Of a DNA stretch of 6,197 nucleotides, positions 5,721 to 6,197 are shown in pieces. The DNA is taken from the NCBI GenBank assembly GCA_002779045.1, contig PEXO01000361.1, positions 1 to 6,197 of the forward strand, in the 5' to 3' direction. A program made the translations under genes and the position numbers. The notes beneath the pieces are model-generated. The model saw only the letters and a program-made list of their open reading frames with translations, ran no database searches and was not told the origin of the DNA. Position 1 is the first letter of the stretch, and every line of letters begins with the position of its first letter. The DNA comes from Elusimicrobia bacterium CG08_land_8_20_14_0_20_59_10 (GTDB lineage Bacteria > Elusimicrobiota > Elusimicrobia > Elusimicrobiales > UBA9959).

Positions 5721-6197
5721 ATGTTCGACCCATCGCTGGACAAGGCGCCTAAAATGCTGACCTGCGCGGCCCGCGCGGCCGGCAGCCGGCCGGACCTGAC
5801 GCAGGGCTGCGGGGGGAACGTTTCGGTAAAGCTGGGGAGCGAGCGAATGCTCATTAAGGCTTCCGGCTGCCGGCTTAAGGACGTTTCGCCCGAGAGAGGT
5901 TATGCGCTGGTGAACTACGGCAATATCCGCAGGAGGATTGCCGCCGGCCCCGGGGACGAGGCTGCATTTACGGATTATCTCTGCGCGCAGGCCCTCCCTG
6001 TGAAAGGGTTGAAAGCGGCAAAGCCCTCCATAGAGGCCGGCTTCCACGCGCTTTTAAACACCGTGGTCATACACACGCATTCGGTATACGCCAATATCCT
6101 CAACATGAGCGCGGAGGGGCATGCGCTGGGCCGGGAAATGTTCCCGGGAGCTGAATTTATCCCGTATAAACCTCCGGGCCCGCAGCTCTGCACGGCC
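5721..6197 (+). CDS. Class II aldolase/adducin family protein, N-terminal part (3' end outside window)
   Basis: The frame is open from ATG 5721 to the window end, 159 residues. Family landmarks are DLTQGCGGNVSVKL (25-38), whose Asn33 fits the phosphate-binding Asn of fuculose-1-phosphate aldolase, then MLIKASGCRLKDV (43-55) with Ser48-Gly49. KPSIEAGFHALL (101-112) follows, with Glu105 in the catalytic acid/base position. VVIHTHSVYANIL (115-127) carries zinc-ligand histidines 118 and 120. A third zinc histidine would lie beyond the window. The DLxQGxGGNxSVK and IKASGxxLKD pattern is closer to the RhaD-like group (COG3347, sometimes fused to a dehydrogenase) than to short FucA/AraD proteins; this is from memory of the motifs. 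The substrate is probably a phosphorylated or nucleotide-linked sugar, but it cannot be told. The start lies 27 bp after xer and has a good ribosome-binding site. No functional link to the upstream DNA genes is apparent. Confidence 0.85.
   Translation, partial: MFDPSLDKAPKMLTCAARAAGSRPDLTQGCGGNVSVKLGSERMLIKASGCRLKDVSPERGYALVNYGNIRRRIAAGPGDEAAFTDYLCAQALPVKGLKAAKPSIEAGFHALLNTVVIHTHSVYANILNMSAEGHALGREMFPGAEFIPYKPPGPQLCTA

Noticed and set aside
1..6197. CRISPR arrays, tRNA or rRNA genes, riboswitches, transposons or a defence system.
   Set aside because: No direct repeats with spacers, cloverleaf, transposase or terminal inverted repeats were seen, and every gap between genes is 47 bp or less.

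Overview
The window is a bacterial chromosomal segment. It is GC-rich (about 60% by eye) and fully coding on the + strand. It reads as a compact housekeeping cluster for DNA metabolism. In order it holds: the 3' end of comM (YifB/ComM-type Mg-chelatase-like AAA+ ATPase), a secreted LysM protein, dprA, topA (type IA topoisomerase I), a Xer tyrosine recombinase, and the 5' part of a class II aldolase/adducin-family gene cut by the window end. Gaps between genes are only 7 to 47 bp, so no stretch over 300 bases lacks a gene.

The organism cannot be fixed from the sequence. The high GC combined with frequent ATA isoleucine codons, the LysM-plus-C-terminal-barrel protein architecture, and the comM/dprA/topA/xer order fit a diderm from a less-studied phylum. 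Elusimicrobiota is my first guess, with Omnitrophota or a Desulfobacterota-like lineage as alternatives. This is inference only.

Layout: positions 1-2567 look like one transcription unit (comM end, LysM gene, dprA) with gaps of 25 and 10 bp. A 47-bp gap (2568-2614) follows. It is strikingly AT-rich for this genome and carries a T6 run, a perfect TATAAT box and an AT-rich dyad just before topA, so a new transcription unit probably starts there. topA and xer are separated by 7 bp and are probably co-transcribed. A short heptanucleotide tandem repeat lies over the xer stop codon and runs into the ribosome-binding site of the aldolase gene.

Functionally, ComM (branch-migration helicase in natural transformation) and DprA (RecA loader on incoming single-stranded DNA) are classical transformation proteins, but both genes are also widespread in bacteria with no known competence. 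TopA relaxes negative supercoils and Xer resolves chromosome dimers. The dprA-topA-xerC order is recognisable from Firmicutes (smf-topA-trmFO-codV), here without trmFO. I found no clearly novel defence, mobile or RNA-based system. The most curious items are the topA start region, the heptamer repeat and the envelope protein lodged between the two DNA-processing genes.
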